DNA of 64,000 bases from Botrytis cinerea B05.10 (GCF_000143535.2 NC_037325.1:1550001-1614000), one strand, 5' to 3'. Shown: positions 24,226 through 38,067, counted from the first letter of the stretch. Numbers and translations: made by a program. The notes: generated by a model not told the origin, from the sequence alone.

Positions 24226-25032
24226 AGACCAGGTGTGTATGTAATGTAAGGCAAGGGAAGGTCATGTAAGGTAATGAATGAATGTATTCTGTGTGCGGAA
24301 GGGTGAATGGAATGAACAAGGCAAGAGGGAGGACACGGCAAAGAAGAGTAGGAGTTGGTCAGGGCGTACCGTGTTTTAATTTCACCTGGAGGTAATGGTT
24401 ATGTCAATGGATTTGTGTAGGTATGGAACGGGAATGGGGTTTGGAGGGACCGTCGTGTATTGATTCCGCAGCGAGACGTCCTGGAAGGTCGAATGCGAGT
24501 CTTGTTCAGACGAATGGACAAAATCAAGGTCGGTGGATGGATGCAGTGCGTGTGGTGGATTGTTTTTGTTATGTTTGGGCTTGGGCTTGGTCTTGTTTTG
24601 GTTTTTCTTTGCTTTTCTTTTCTTTTCTCAACTCCAGTCCGGGACAGGTATGGTGATCAGGGTTAGATTGAGTGGTTCGTTGAGTGGATAGTGTGCAAGA
24701 TGTCCTGCGTGGTAGTATGTAATGATCTGTCGATGGATGAATGATGTCTGGTGGTGGTGGTGGTGTTAGTGGAGGCGGCAGTGGTGCTGTGTATTGGTCG
24801 TATGGCCGTCTGGGCGAACGGTCGCAGAGTCGTGTGGTGGTATGGTGTCCGGAGAGGAGGGAGGAATTGGGGAGAGATGAAAATGGATGAAGCAAGAGGA
24901 AGGTTGAGTGAGGTAAACTAACGTAACTTAAGGCAGAGTCTAAACTAAGGTAGTGCAGGTGCGTGATGCGTGGTGTATAGTGATTGTGTATGTGTGTATG
25001 GTGTATGGTTATGTGTATGTGTGTGTGGATAT

Positions 25033-25116
25033 GGGTGTGGGTGTGGGTGTGGGTGTGGATGTGGATGGTCAAGGGACTGTAGAGGTAGAGGTAGTGGAAA
25101 GTAAAGAAAAGAGGGA

Positions 25117-25152
<36 letters not shown>

Positions 25153-25162
25153 GAGAGGAAGA

Positions 25163-25201
<39 letters not shown>

Positions 25202-25203
25202 GG
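25033..25203. repeat. Cluster of GGGTGT, GA and GGTCGT microsatellites
   Basis: Three adjacent simple repeats: (GGGTGT)n at 25033-25058, (GA)n at about 25121-25149 and (GGTCGT)n at about 25163-25203. They are upstream of gsk3. ORFs through here are repeat translations, not genes. Confidence 0.85.
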
Positions 25204-27667
25204 TAGCAGAAGTGCTCGTTGGGTGGGTGAATTTGGCTGGTCAATTTCTTGATTTGTTCCAAAAGACACCACAAATCACCTAAACGGGTAAAAAGAGTAA
25301 AAGGGAGAAGTTTATTGTCAGGTATATTTAGGTCGAATCAATCAATATACTTTAGGTATAAAAAAAAGTTATAAAATAAGATTGGACGGAGTGGTTCGTA
25401 GATCGTTGTTCCGTACCGCGTGCGTACTGCGTCCTATCTGTAGTAGTCTGTCGTTGGGTAGCTCTCCTGCTTCTGCGTCTGCTTCTGCTTCCTCTTCTCG
25501 TCCTCGTCCTGTCTGAATTTGGCTCCAAACTTATTTATTCCTTGGCTCTGGAAATACTGGCTGTGTTGCTCACGCGCTCGGTTTTTTTGGAGATGGAAGT
25601 AGTTGGGACTAATGGTCGGCTAGGGTCGCATTTCCTGACTTCTTGATTCGTTCAGAAAGGTTTGACCCGTTTGTGCTTTTTGTAATGGTCACTTGTTGCT
25701 AATGATCCTTCAAGCGTGGTGTTTAATTCGTTCTCAGTAGTCTTGTTCCTAGCGACTTCTGCGTGCGCCTCTTCTTTCCCAATCATCGCACCGTACCGCA
25801 GTCAAAAAAAGGTACCAATAGTTTGCAATGAGGGGGTCGACTGGATCTTTCTCTGGTATGGTAACACAATTCAAGATGAAAATGTTGACTCGATGTTTGG
25901 AATCGATTCGAAAGAGACAATCTCGATAATATGGTCAACAGTATTGGATCTAATCTAATCTTGGGGAATTCCAGGGGAAGTGACTGAGGAGACAAGGCTG
26001 GTACGTTGGATTTTGCTAAGGAGGGAAGGGGGGCAATTGAGAAGTAGACTAGAAGGCTGTAGCTGTTCTAACATCTAGTCCCAATATATAATCATGACAC
26101 GACAAAATATTCGAGGTCCGTTGGTGAATTAATCTTTCCGTTTTGGGCTTATAGAACTCGATGGGATATTGTCTAACAAGGCTGTGGTTTGATCTTCTTA
26201 TTACTCTGCATGTACTGCGGTATAATCAGTACCTATATGTAGGTAGCATTGGTAAGTTGGAATGTCGGGAACCGGATTGGATGGACGAGGCATCAAAGAT
26301 ATTGTCAGTCAGGCGATGGAATTAGAGTAGACGCCTGGATACTTTTCCAAACGCTACTTTGTGATACCAATTGTCACAGTCTAATGAAGAGGTCCCAACG
26401 AGGGTCAGAAAGGGCTGGGTAGAGGTAGGATTAGATGTCTTGTTTTGCTGGGTGCAGGTCAGAAGGCAGAAAGATGGAAAGATCGTGATGAAGGTTGATA
26501 ACGTGATGTAAATGTAGTGAGAGGTTGAGGTTTATTAGAGTGAGCACAGGGGATTTCGAGGTCAATATTAGATTGCGGACCGAGTAGATTGAAGGACACA
26601 ATCACTTTCCGTGTCGACAATTGCATGAAGTCAGTTGAATACACAGGGTGGAAGATAACAGAGAGGGGTCAAAAGTCCCTTCTTTCCTTTCTTTTTATGC
26701 AAAATTCCCTAATTTTTATCTGCTTCCACTTGCTTTTCTCTCGATCTTCCGGTAGGGACGAAGCGAGTACTGTGGACAAAAACTGTACCTAGAATATAAA
26801 GCTCAGTGTTCATTTGACGAATGTAGTCGTCTAGGGAATAAATTTCGATGGTGCAGGTGTTAAACTTTGGATTGGAGTAAGAGGCGTGTTGACGAATGAT
26901 CTTCTTTCCTTCAGAGATCAACAGTGGATTGTGGATGCTATGCCTTAGTCCATGCAGAGGGTTGGCAAGAACGAGGGATATGAGGGGTCACCACCAAAAT
27001 AAAAAGCGGATAGACGTAGGTAAGATGACAATCGCTTAATGATTTGGTCTTAGATTAGCGTGCTTGCACTTGACGTTTGAATTTCCTTTTGCTGTCTTTT
27101 TTTTGTCCTGCATTGCAGCAAAGTGTATACAGGGGGGGCGAAGGACAGGGGAGGGGGACGCATTATTTTTATAGGACTCGTGGAGTACTGGAGAGAAAGA
27201 TGGGAGAGGCAAGGATTAAAGGAGGAGGCGAGTGAAGGGAAAAAGCTGGGTAGAGACAAAGGCATGATGAGGTAGCTTACAGGTGTGAAGCAATTACAGA
27301 GATCCGAATCTATCGAGTAGAACGAATAGCTCAGTCATCGATTATATCTTCACGAATCGACTCGGAATCTCCAAGAACAATCTGTTGGGTTAGTTGAAGG
27401 TAGCAACTCCTCTGCTGTGAAGTGACGATAAATGTGAAGCTCAATGCGGGACAATAATGAGGGGTTCGAAATTCTCGGCATCGAGTAGTTTTGGTTAGGG
27501 GTCATTTTCTGTCAAGATCTCTGATCTCTAACAAGACCTTGATTCATGAATCGATGACATTATGATAGTCTACTGAAGTATAGTTTGTAACAAGTGCTAT
27601 TTCTGTATACAAAGTCACATGTCCACAATGGCATTTATGCCTTGATGAATTCCCATCAAGTGTCTAG

Positions 27668-28084
27668 ATGATACATACATCAATTCGTCGAAGAGAGGCA
27701 CAAAGAAAACGAGCTTCCTTTTTTCCTCTTTCGGTTTCCTGCTATTTTCAAGCTTTTCGATTATTAATGCTCCAGAATCCAGATGCCCGACCATTGATGT
27801 CATATCCAAGCTTAATCAAGTTCATACTTGGAAATCTTTTTTTTTTTGCCATCACCGCAGTCTTGGTACAGGAAACGAAACCCGGAAAATCTGTCTTTCA
27901 GGAACGGTACCTGCTCGCTCTCAAGCTACTGTACATCGCACTCTACAGCGTCGATATTGCCCTCCACGGAGTTACGTACGCTGCCATGTATCGTAGCTTG
28001 GGAACGGGGAGTGCATGTAATTGGTTGAGGGATTGCCACCTTGAATCATACCGCGAGTTTTCGAACTATGCTCGAGCTACCTAG
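27668..28084 (+). CDS. Possible orphan ORF with two hydrophobic segments
   Basis: An ORF of 138 codons from ATG 27668. It has two hydrophobic stretches, LIKFILGNLFFFAITAVLV (about residues 50-68) and LLALKLLYIALYSVDIAL (about 82-99). The first is partly coded by a T run near 27838-27847. No known motif and no splice model suggests a longer product. In a gene-poor, repeat-rich setting it may be chance. Confidence 0.2.
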   Translation: MIHTSIRRREAQRKRASFFPLSVSCYFQAFRLLMLQNPDARPLMSYPSLIKFILGNLFFFAITAVLVQETKPGKSVFQERYLLALKLLYIALYSVDIALHGVTYAAMYRSLGTGSACNWLRDCHLESYREFSNYARAT

Positions 28085-28332
28085 CATGCTAGTATGTGAA
28101 AGAGGCACAGAGGCGAGAGGATCATGAATGAACGTCCTTTTTCCTAGTCAAGATCCCATCGCGGTCAGGCAAGGCGAGGCAAGGTAGGACAATCTTTCCA
28201 TGTTCCTCAAACCCGGTACTTAGTGCCCGTATGTATGGTGGCTATGGAGCACCTCAATATCTCAGTACCTTCGTCTCCCTCTCTTATTAATCAATCTCTG
28301 CTCTGACCGAGTACAATATGAGCGTTCTCAAG

Positions 28333-28377
28333 CATCTATCTACCCATCTACCCATCTACCCATCTACCCATCTACCC
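28333..28377. repeat. (CATCTACC)n minisatellite
   Basis: Five to six copies of an 8-bp unit, slightly imperfect at the left edge. Confidence 0.85.
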
Positions 28378-28660
28378 AGCATCGCATTCCTCATCCACGC
28401 ACGATTCATCGTAAATGACTTTTGATTAGTAAACTTCCACACACACATGCACATGCCAAATGAATTTTTTTGGGTTTCCAGTCTGTGTGATTAAGGTTCC
28501 ATAAAGCTTTCCAAAGAGGACAAAGTTTCAATAATGGAGTGATTTAAAAACGATCATGGGATCAATTCTGATGCCCCAGCACGCGCCATGTTAATGTCTG
28601 AGCATTTTTAGTGAGAAGTGGAAAGGGCAAGGGAGAGGGAGAGAGAGGGAAGAGAAAGGA

Positions 28661-28701
<41 letters not shown>
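28661..28701. repeat. (AAT)n microsatellite
   Basis: About 13 uninterrupted AAT units. Confidence 0.9.
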
Positions 28702-28702
<1 letters not shown>

Positions 28703-31007
28703 GAATAAAGATTAAATAAAGAAATTAGTTGAGAATAATAGTAAGGAGCAAATCCATTGAGCTTCGATTCTAATCGGTAGGTACGAGTGTGAAGCGCAGG
28801 AATAATATGAATAATAATGTATTTTTCACGCCTAAACTTGCACTTCAATCTTCCATCCTTCCCCAACGACGAAAAGAATAATCATAAATAATAGCACCAA
28901 AAAAGGACCCGTGACCCGTGACATGTCCCAAAACAGTCCTGATTGCATAAGCGTATCGCAAGTCGATATGTAGGATATGTAGGATGGTATGTACGTCGAA
29001 CGATCGACTAGACGTCGAGCTTCGCGATTGGTGAGCGGTGCAACGCGGACATGGAGCTGAAGCTAATTACGCTTTTGGGCAAATGCTGCATGGAGTGAAT
29101 GGGTGCACATATATAAAGAAAAAGGACAGCAAGTCCCGTCCAGTGGGTAGAGAGATGAGGTACAGCAGGCTGATGTAGCAGGAGATGAGAATCATCCTGT
29201 CGCTCTCTCCGTCTTCCCCGTCTTCCGTGTGAGGGCGAGGGTGAGGGCGAGGGTGAGGGAATAGAATTTGGGTATCCTCGTTCTCGAGGCATCTCAAAGG
29301 AGCTTCACGAACAGAGTCTAGATGCCGGGTGTGTCAAGCCATATCAGATCATCATCAATCCCCATGGTGGTTCGATTGGTCTCGCCTAGCCCAAAGGAGT
29401 CGATGTCCACGATACTAGATGGGAATGTCGATTCCCATGTTCCCAATTCATTGGCATGATATCTCCTCAGGGTATCCGGTGTCTCTCCGCGGCCGGCAAC
29501 CTGCCGTATTGATATGTTAACGGTAAGAGTTACATCCGTACAGACAATACACGACTACCTCATCTGGATGTTGTAGTCAATATGGGTACCCGGTCCTTGG
29601 CGCAAAATGACGGGTACTTTGCATCCTCTTCGAGTCCATCCATCCTTTCTGTGAGACTTCATAGCAGCCATCCATTTGCCTCGTGAGCCCCCTTTTCCCG
29701 GGACTCAATCTGTTGAGTCAAGGACATCCCTTGATGGAAAGAAGGCTCAAATTGGTGAGATGAAGGACAGAGTCAATTTATTTTATCTCGTCTTCGCCTA
29801 CTATATCTGATGCGATGTAATTCCTGGAAGAAGGGTTACTTCTGTTTGACCACTGAAAGTCTCCTTCGCCAGTCGGGTTGAATGTTTTGGGATGCACATG
29901 GTCATTCTTGGTACACAGTGCACGGGCCAAGTTACAAAGATTCCGGTCAGGACTGGCTTCAAATCTTCATTTGAGGGAATGTTGTACCAGTTGACAGTAT
30001 GCTGTGTGTGTACTGTATCCTCGATGCTGATACTCGATGTTCGGTCCCTCATAGGCACGGGAAATACAAGAAATTAATCTGCATGTACTTCAGAGAGATT
30101 GCACGGGAGCACGAACAGGAGTCACCACGAATCACGAATGGGCTTGCTTTATCTCAATGAAGTCACCAAGTATCGTCAACCCGGTCTTTGGCTTAGCCAA
30201 GATATCAAAGAAGCCCTTTGGACTTTTGGACTTTTCGAGGCATGAAATCACATAGTGCTTTTGGTGTCCAGAATCACGAAGCCTTTGATCAGCGTAGGAA
30301 ACATACATATCCATGATGGCATTTACATGGACGGCTAGCTCACGTTGAACATTGTTTAATGCAGTATGCTAAGCTTCAAGGTAACCGCCACCAGCCACCA
30401 ACAACATCATCATCATTACACCAACCTAGATACATGCTATGCAATTCATGAGGTGACCAACACACAGACAGGACACACCCATTCCCGACGTTTGGTCCTC
30501 AACTCCTCGTGTCGCTCATGTTATCAATAAGTTCCAAACTCCCCTCCCCTCCATAGCCATAACACCCATCCAAACTTCCGCCCGAGACCCAATGAAAATA
30601 GATACCGCCCATACGGTCCTGACTAAAATCCAGGGTATCCGTTAAACCTAGTTCGCACCATTTTTTCCACCTCGAACACTACCTTCTAGGAATTTCTTGC
30701 ATTTTCATCCCGGACCGCGAGGCGTTAGAGAGAGCAAGTCAGCCAACAAACGACCAACGCAGGCTCGAGGCATGTTTGCTTTGCAACGCCGATGGTGGGA
30801 CCCGGTTTTTAGGGTTTATCGGTCACGGGTCCAGGAAAATTATGGGATGGTGCGGATTTTTGGGAATGGGGAGACAGGGTGGTGAATCAATCAGCAGACG
30901 AAAGGCATGGTGCGAGGATACGAGATGGATTAGATGAGCGAGAGGGGCTGAATGGATGGATGGATGGATGCATGCATGCATGGATGCATTGCGGTTTTGT
31001 ACTGTAC

Positions 31008-31070
31008 TGGATTGTGTGGATTGTGTGGATTGTATGGATTGTATGGATTGTATGGATTGTATGGATTGTA
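31008..31070. repeat. 9-bp minisatellite TGGATTGTR
   Basis: Seven consecutive 9-bp units. The last base is G in the first two and A in the rest, a simple array history. Confidence 0.85.
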
Positions 31071-31788
31071 AAGTGTGTTGTTTGATATCAGGTACTTTGT
31101 CTATATATGATTGATGTAGATGTACATGCAGATATATAGTTCTTCCGAAGAATTGGATAAGAGGAATTGCAATTGAAAGAGTTTAAACAGATTAAATATA
31201 AATGTCAAACAGAGTGATGACATGACGATGAAATATGGCCAGCCATAACATAACCGATCTACCTACCACCACGGGTTACTCAAAATCAGGAACGAACATA
31301 CCAATGGCTCATGATTGCGAATGTCGAACTATCATCAGAGATTCAAGACGCGTAACTTACCGATCTATACATTCACCAATACCACACTTATTATTATACA
31401 CTCTCATTCAGTCCTTCACACACTCACACTCACTCATCCATTCATTCATTCATTCAATAGCAAGCCCCTGTTCTCTCTCCATTACCGATGCATTACATTA
31501 CATTACATTCCCTACATCTCAAAAAGCATTAGCCCCTCCCTCCAGACATCGTCCTTGTGACTCGTGACCTAGGTATGGATGGATGGATGGTCCGAGGTAG
31601 GGTGTGTGAGTGGGTGGATGGATGGATGGATGGATGGATGAGAGAGCAGAGCAGAGGAGAGGAGAGGAGAGAGGAGGAGGCTTCATCTACGTAATTATAT
31701 CGTCGAATCGAATGAAATCAAGTCGAATCAAACCACATCAAATCCAAAGCGAGCACAGCCATCAATCCAATCTCAATCCACACACGGC

Positions 31789-31860
31789 AAAAAAAAAAAA
31801 AAAAAAAAAAAAACAGAAGCAGACCAGACCAGACCAGACCAGACCAGACAGACCAGACCA
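31789..31860. repeat. A25 tract followed by (CCAGA)n
   Basis: A run of 25 A (31789-31813) followed by CCAGA units (31821-31860). GGAT and GGAGA repeats lie 100-200 bp to the left. Confidence 0.9.
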
Positions 31861-32039
31861 CGCGAGCGAAAAGTTAAATTCAATGAAGCTATCGTGATCA
31901 CTTCTGAATATGTACTCACATACTCATATTCGCATCGCGTCACATCACATCACATCTGCATGTTATATCGAGAGAAAGTAAGAAGGAAGGAAAGAAAGAT
32001 CTAGATTTTTATCGATCGGATTTTCGGTCTTGCGATTTT

Positions 32040-32313
32040 ATTTCGCTTGCTTGCTTGCTTGCTTGCTTACTTTCCTTCCTTCCTTCCTTCTTACTTTTTT
32101 TTCATCGAATCGAATCGATCTCGGAATTGTGTGCAGCTATCGAGCTTCTCGATCATCACTGCACGCACGCACGCACGCACTGCTCGGGAAATGTAGGTTC
32201 TCCTTGCTGGATATCGAGAGGTTGGTTTGGCTTTCTGGATGCGATGTGATGCGATGCGATATGATGTGATATGATGCGATACGATACGATACGATACGAT
32301 ACGATATGATATA
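32040..32313. repeat. Dense microsatellite cluster (GCTT, TTCC, CGCA, GATGC/GATAC)
   Basis: Four unrelated motifs occur in under 300 bp: GCTT near 32044-32067, TTCC near 32071-32088, CGCA near 32162-32179 and GATRY pentamers at 32238-32313. Confidence 0.85.
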
Positions 32314-32842
32314 ATGTGCGGTGCGGTGATGTGCATCCCAAAGCAAAAGCTAAAACTATAAACACCTTTTCCAGCAGGTAGGTAGGTAGCTAGGTAGGTA
32401 GGAACATAACTCCAACTCGCTTACTTGTTTTGCTGTGCTCTTCAGGCCCTGGAAAGGTAGATAGATTGTCATGTATTGTATTGTATTGTATGACCCTATG
32501 CGTATATGCAGGTGTCCATCCAGCTATCCATCTATGAATTTCATGCCTACTGTCTGTCGTGAGACGGTCAGGGGAAAGAGAATAAGAGAAAATAGGCTCG
32601 AGGTGGAGGTGCTGGGAAGAGAGCTGGAGAATGCTGAGACGAATAGATGGTTGAGTGTGTGCATGATTGCCTGCTTGTCTGTCTGTTTGCTGCAGATGGA
32701 TAGATAGATAGATGTATCACTATGATTGATTATCTACTCGATGAACTCACTCTGCTTTGGATTCGATTCGACTACGGTTTAGTTTCATATTGTATCGTGT
32801 CACTTCCAGCCTTGCCTCGTACAGGAGTTTGTTGACAAAATT

Positions 32843-32871
32843 GATGGATGGATGGATGGATGGATGGATGG
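32843..32871. repeat. (GGAT)n microsatellite
   Basis: Seven GGAT units. The same motif recurs near 30953, 31572, 31615 and 33527. Confidence 0.9.
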
Positions 32872-33285
32872 CATGAATATGAATATATCGTGTCTATTTT
32901 GGATTCGGATATTGATATTCATATTGGTATTAATATTGATATTGATATTGATACCTACGTCTGGGTATGAGTAATGGATTCATGTATTCCTTCCTCCTCA
33001 TGATTCAAAGTACCACCATGCTTTCTTTCGATAACTGATTGATGGTATGCTATGGAAGATAAGATCTTGCTTGTGTTGTTGTGGTAAGTATGTGTGTGTG
33101 TGTAGCTACTGAAAAATATACAGCCACTAGAGATGCAGATATTTCGGCTGAATGATCAGAGAGAGATCTACTCTACTCTACTCTCTCTTGTTCATTATTC
33201 ATCACATCTCGAACATCCATCATGTGTTTGTTATTACATTACTCGCTCGACCGGTTAGTTATCTATACAGAAAGAGGCATAAATC

Positions 33286-33338
33286 TACACACACACACAC
33301 ACACATACGGATCTCGATATCGATATCGATATCGATCT
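33286..33338. repeat. (AC)n and (CGATAT)n microsatellites
   Basis: About ten AC units (33284-33305) then CGATAT hexamers (33317-33336). Confidence 0.85.
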
Positions 33339-36300
33339 GCATTCAAGTCCGTAAATACCTATGTACATACGTCGACGGTAAGTAGGTCCCTAACTCAAAC
33401 ACCTCACGCCTCACCTCGGTACGTACAGTGACGACATGAGACGTTTTTCGATTTGAGTTTCAACGGCGGTGCAGCACACATCCACTTTTCACGTTTTCTT
33501 GAAGGCGGGATGTGGAGGATTGGGAATGGATGGATGGATGGGTGGATGGGTGGGTGGATGGATGGATGGACTAGGTAGGTAGGGTATGTATGGATTAGGG
33601 AGAGCTATCTGTAGGAGAAGCGGAAATGGGTGTGTGGATGGATTATCATCTTCTCTTGTTTGGGAAATGGTCGGGTTTCGAGCTGGGTGGTGTGTGTGTG
33701 GTGTGTGTGTGTGCATTTCCTACCTATTGCTATTGATAGTTCTTGATTTATTTGTTTTGCCCCTTGGTGGTGGTGGTGGTGGTGGTGGAAGCGGGGTAAT
33801 TTGGAAGATGGAGGATGGTTCCTTTTACTATGACTGCTACCAATGTTTGTGAGGTATCTACGTAGAGAGTTTATTAATCCTCTGCTGATCAGCTAGTATC
33901 AAAATGTAAGTGTGAGGAGATGATGGGTTGTGAAATCCCCCCCTCGTCATCTCATCTGCATCTGTCTGTCTATCTGTGGCTTTGAGGTTTTGATATCCCC
34001 CTCCCCCCTCCCCTTCCCAAAAAAGTCATGACGGTAATGATCTTGCTTTACTTACTCATCGATGCTTCATCGGCTGTGTACGATGTACCATGGAGAAACT
34101 GTCTATCATATCTCAGATTGGGATACGGAATGATATTAATATATATGTATAATATATCATCCATTCTTATCTCCGATTGGTTGGGAATCTGGAAATCTGG
34201 ATGAGAGACGTTAGGTGCAATGTATTCATTCATTCATTCATTCATCTATTCATGCATTTCAGGTACCAATAGATCAAGATCAACATTTGATGAAGTTAAA
34301 TTTCTTTTAATCTATTTTGGGGGAAGGGGGAGGAGAGGAGAGGACAGGTGAGGGGCTTAGTTTATTGGATCATGCTTTGATATCGTCGTTGATATCGCCA
34401 CCACGTTTATGATGGGATAGGAGCTGTCTACTCTGCTTTGTGTTGTCGACATTGCCACACACATGTGTCTTCTATTTCAATGAGATTTTGAGATTTTGAG
34501 ATTTCTGAAACGGAGGTTCATGGTCTGGAGATTCATTTATTGTATCCGAGGTCGCCTGTATGGATGTATGCATCTATATTAGAGCATCATCAAATATCGA
34601 GAGTGCTTGCATAGGCCACTAGATGATCTATTCGTAGAATCAGGGAATGGCCGTGCGTGCGTACGTTTGTAATGGCTGTGTATCTCGAGTGTATGTACGG
34701 AGTAGGTATGTAGGTAGGTAGCGTGGTAGGCTATCTCAGGTGATACGTAGGAGAAAAAAGAGGCCAAACTCCAAAATTGCTCATCTCGATAAATTGAATA
34801 GTAAATCGACCACAAGTAAAATTGTGAGAGTGGATAACATTAATCACATCCTTGCATCGTCTTCCGTTATATCACGCTCTAAACCTCTGCATTCTCGGAA
34901 GCAAAATGGAATAATTGGAGTATCGAAGGGTTTCGCTAATGATTAATTTCCGTCTGCTTTCTCTGTTACAAATAGGTAGGTGGGTAGGTGGGTGGGTAGC
35001 CAGCCATCCTGAGATCCCGTACAGCCGAGCATTCGTTTGAAGCTTTGGGCGAGCGAGCGAGCGAGCGAGCAATCGCGCAAGCATCGCTTTGCGTAGGCGG
35101 GTGGGGATAAAAGGGGAATCATGGATTAGGTGAAAGGGTGGGTGGAATTCCTCATTTCGATGATTGGTTCGAAGAACACAAGAGAGGAAGAATGTCGAAC
35201 GAGTACTCCAAGATACCTCTCCCGCCTCCTCCCACCCACCAAAACCATCGGGCTCATCCCTCCCGCATATCCCTTATACCTTTCCGAGAAGATTTTACAT
35301 CACCGGGCAGCGTTCCGTCCAAGTCGCACGAATCTGCAAGAAGATACCAGGATTGGTCTTACTGCAGCCTCTTATGAATGCCTCGTTTTCTGCCATTTTT
35401 TCTCATCGCTTAATGCGCAAATTTCTGGCGTTGGGAATGCCCGGAAGGAAAACATGTGCAAGAACAACGCAGACGTTCGTCACGTGCATGGCGCTCTTCC
35501 AAGACTTTGGGCGCGCGATTTCAATGCATCGAAGTATCGATTGCGTTGCTTGTCCTTCATACATATGTTTTCTGCAGAGTGTGCAGGCAGGGGTGATGAG
35601 TGTGCCAATTGCAGAGGAGCTTCTGATCTATATGCGTATGGTTCTTAGGAGAAGCCAAATCCGTCTTTTCATGCCGGCATATTCGCATCCGGTGAGCCAC
35701 GTTGGCTAAGAGGTCACTACGGAGGATTATGTTATTGCGGTTTTCTTTTCTTCGCTCGAGTTCGTGTCTTGGTATCCGCTCCATGCACTTGTACCTGGTG
35801 CCTTTTCTGTAATGAATCTCGGTTCCCAAAGATTTTTCGTTGAGGTTTTGTGACTGGGCTGGGTCTCGCTGGCTATTGGAGAGGTGGGAAAGTAGATGCA
35901 TCTGCGCTGTGTGGAAACCCTGGTCGCGAGCTTATCAGGGAGGGCTTGCTTTCTGGCTTTCTGGCTTTCATGCGCTTGTCTGGCGGGCTTGCGGGAGCAA
36001 GGGAGTGCTCCACTATACATCCATAGGTAATACTCCACCGTTTGCTCGCACGCTTATCGTTATCGTGCTACGCTCTTCCTCGTGTCTGGAATGTCTGGAT
36101 TTTGGACAGGGTCGATTCGGCAAGGACTCAGCTCCTCGACTTAATACTCCGTTCCCCCGGCATCCCGTGCAATGACAAGGACTCGTACATAAAAAGCCGT
36201 TGACAGCATGCCATATATTATATCTCATCACATGATGAGACAGCCATGCGTCTTCGGCATCTCTTACCTTTCTTTGCGTAACCATTCTGCTATTCTCTCT

Positions 36301-37840
36301 TGCTTCATCTCGCTTGCTTACTTGCTTGCTTCATCTGGGATCGGGTTTTCATCGTGGTACTCAATTCGGGAAATGAAGTCGCTGCGGTGTGTTGTGTTCG
36401 CTGCTATTTCTTGGCTCTATTTATATTCATATACAGAGAGTGCTGTGTTGCGAATTTTCGATCGGTCGAAGATCTTGGCTTCGGGTGTCATTCCCGATGT
36501 CTCGTGCGACGCATTCGAATACTAGAACTAGGATTCAGGTACTCGGTGCGCTGCGGTGCGGTCGTGGACACTCGATCGGTATCGTATCTGGCATGTGAGC
36601 GATGGGTAGGGATGCACGGATGGATATTATGTATGTAGATGAGACTAGATGGGACTACATCTTGGTGGTATCGTGCTGGGAATGGGGAATGGGATATGTC
36701 GTGTTACACGGCTTTTGGGGGGGGGAGATGGTGGGTTGGAGATAGGAGGGAGGATTATGGTGGTAGGGTTGGATCGGAAGGGAATTGGGGAGAGAATGAG
36801 GATTGCGGGAGAGCATTGAGCTGTTCATGAGCGGAAATCCGGTATGATGGTTTTGTGATCGGTAGGTGGACAGAGTAGAGGAAGAATCTTACGTCCCGAG
36901 TCGGAAAGTTGGCCGGGAGTTCGATGGCTACTATTACTCTCAGTTTCCGTTTTGATGCACCTAGGAGGAAACAGACGTTCCATCAAAGAGTTTTGAGAAT
37001 GCCTGATGAAGTTGGAGACGCAGATGAACTAGATTCATACTACTAATGTATACAGAGGGAAAATCGCTAGATGATCCATTCCATGGGAATCAACGACTTG
37101 TGGGAACCTTTTCACTTTGGGTAAGGAATTAGCTGGCTGTAGATTTGATGGTTGCCTGGTATATTTGGAATAGGAATTTTGATTCTTTTTCTGGGCTTTA
37201 GTCTAAGTTTGAGTCTGAGTCTAGGACTAGGACTAGGACTAGATCTTTCGAGGAGTTAATAGTGAAACGGGAAATAGAGTATGCTGGATTATTGCATAAT
37301 TTAATATATTGAAATAAGATAGCAATAGTAATAATAATATCATCCCTTTTTACTCATATACTTCGTTCTTACTTTTCATGTCCTCTTTTCTATATCCTCT
37401 CTTCTCTTCTCTTCTCTTCTCTCCCATCCCGTCATCCTGTCATTCCGTCATAGGATATATAGAACAGTATCGGATTTTCAACAGCTGTTCCTTTCGTTGA
37501 GATTCGTTTCGTTTCGTTTCGTTGTGGTTTGTTGAGTTGTGTTTGGACTTGGGATTGGGCTTGGGCTTGGGACTGGGATGAGAATGTTATATTATAGATT
37601 GTGAGATTGCTGATTATTGTTTTTGGGAGATGGGAAATGGGAGATGGGAGGAGTGATATGATATAATGGGATATTGAGCGGAAGTCGGGGTGGGAATGGG
37701 AAGGTGAAGGTGGGTGTGGGTGTGGATGTGGGATTGCTTGCTCACTTGCTTTGAAGACTGCATGCGTATCGATGTATCGATGGAAATTGGAATGGATATA
37801 TATTGGTGGTGTTCGAGATTGTGTGTTTGGATTTGCTTTT

Positions 37841-37841
37841 G

Positions 37842-37872
<31 letters not shown>

Positions 37873-37947
37873 GGGAGGGAGGGAGAGAGAGAGGGAGGGA
37901 GGGAGAGAGAGAGGGAGGGAGGGAGAGAGAGAGGGAGGGAGGGAGAA
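37841..37947. repeat. Polypurine minisatellite, 20-bp unit
   Basis: A (GA)n run (37841-37860) followed by four exact copies of the 20-bp unit GGGAGAGAGAGAGGGAGGGA (37861-37940). The tract is pure purine on the plus strand for over 100 nt. Confidence 0.92.
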
Positions 37948-38046
37948 GGTGGTCTGGGGTTGGGGTTGGGGTTGGCTTTGGGGGTGGAATTTACTCAGGG
38001 AGTCAGGGAGTGGGATTGTATTGTAGAGCTTAGGGTATGAGAGGGC

Positions 38047-38067
38047 GGGGGGGGGGGGGGGGGGGGG
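38047..38067. repeat. 21-nt G homopolymer
   Basis: An uninterrupted run of 21 G, preceded by GGGC and followed by AGG. It lies about 100 bp after the polypurine minisatellite. Confidence 0.9.

Noticed and set aside
24014..25274. Arg/Gly-, His- and Ser-rich ORFs on both strands
   Set aside because: They are translations of GA, GT and GGTCGT repeats.
25716..25958. ORF with a signal-peptide-like N-terminus
   Set aside because: It begins at GTG, not ATG, has no motif, and overlaps an ORF on the other strand.
35161..35175. tRNA B-box-like GGTTCGAA
   Set aside because: No matching A box or cloverleaf around it. No tRNA or rRNA gene was found in the window.
35130..36640. Several overlapping ORFs of 80-180 codons
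   Set aside because: Three frames and both strands are open at once without recognisable domains; this fits low stop-codon density better than a gene.
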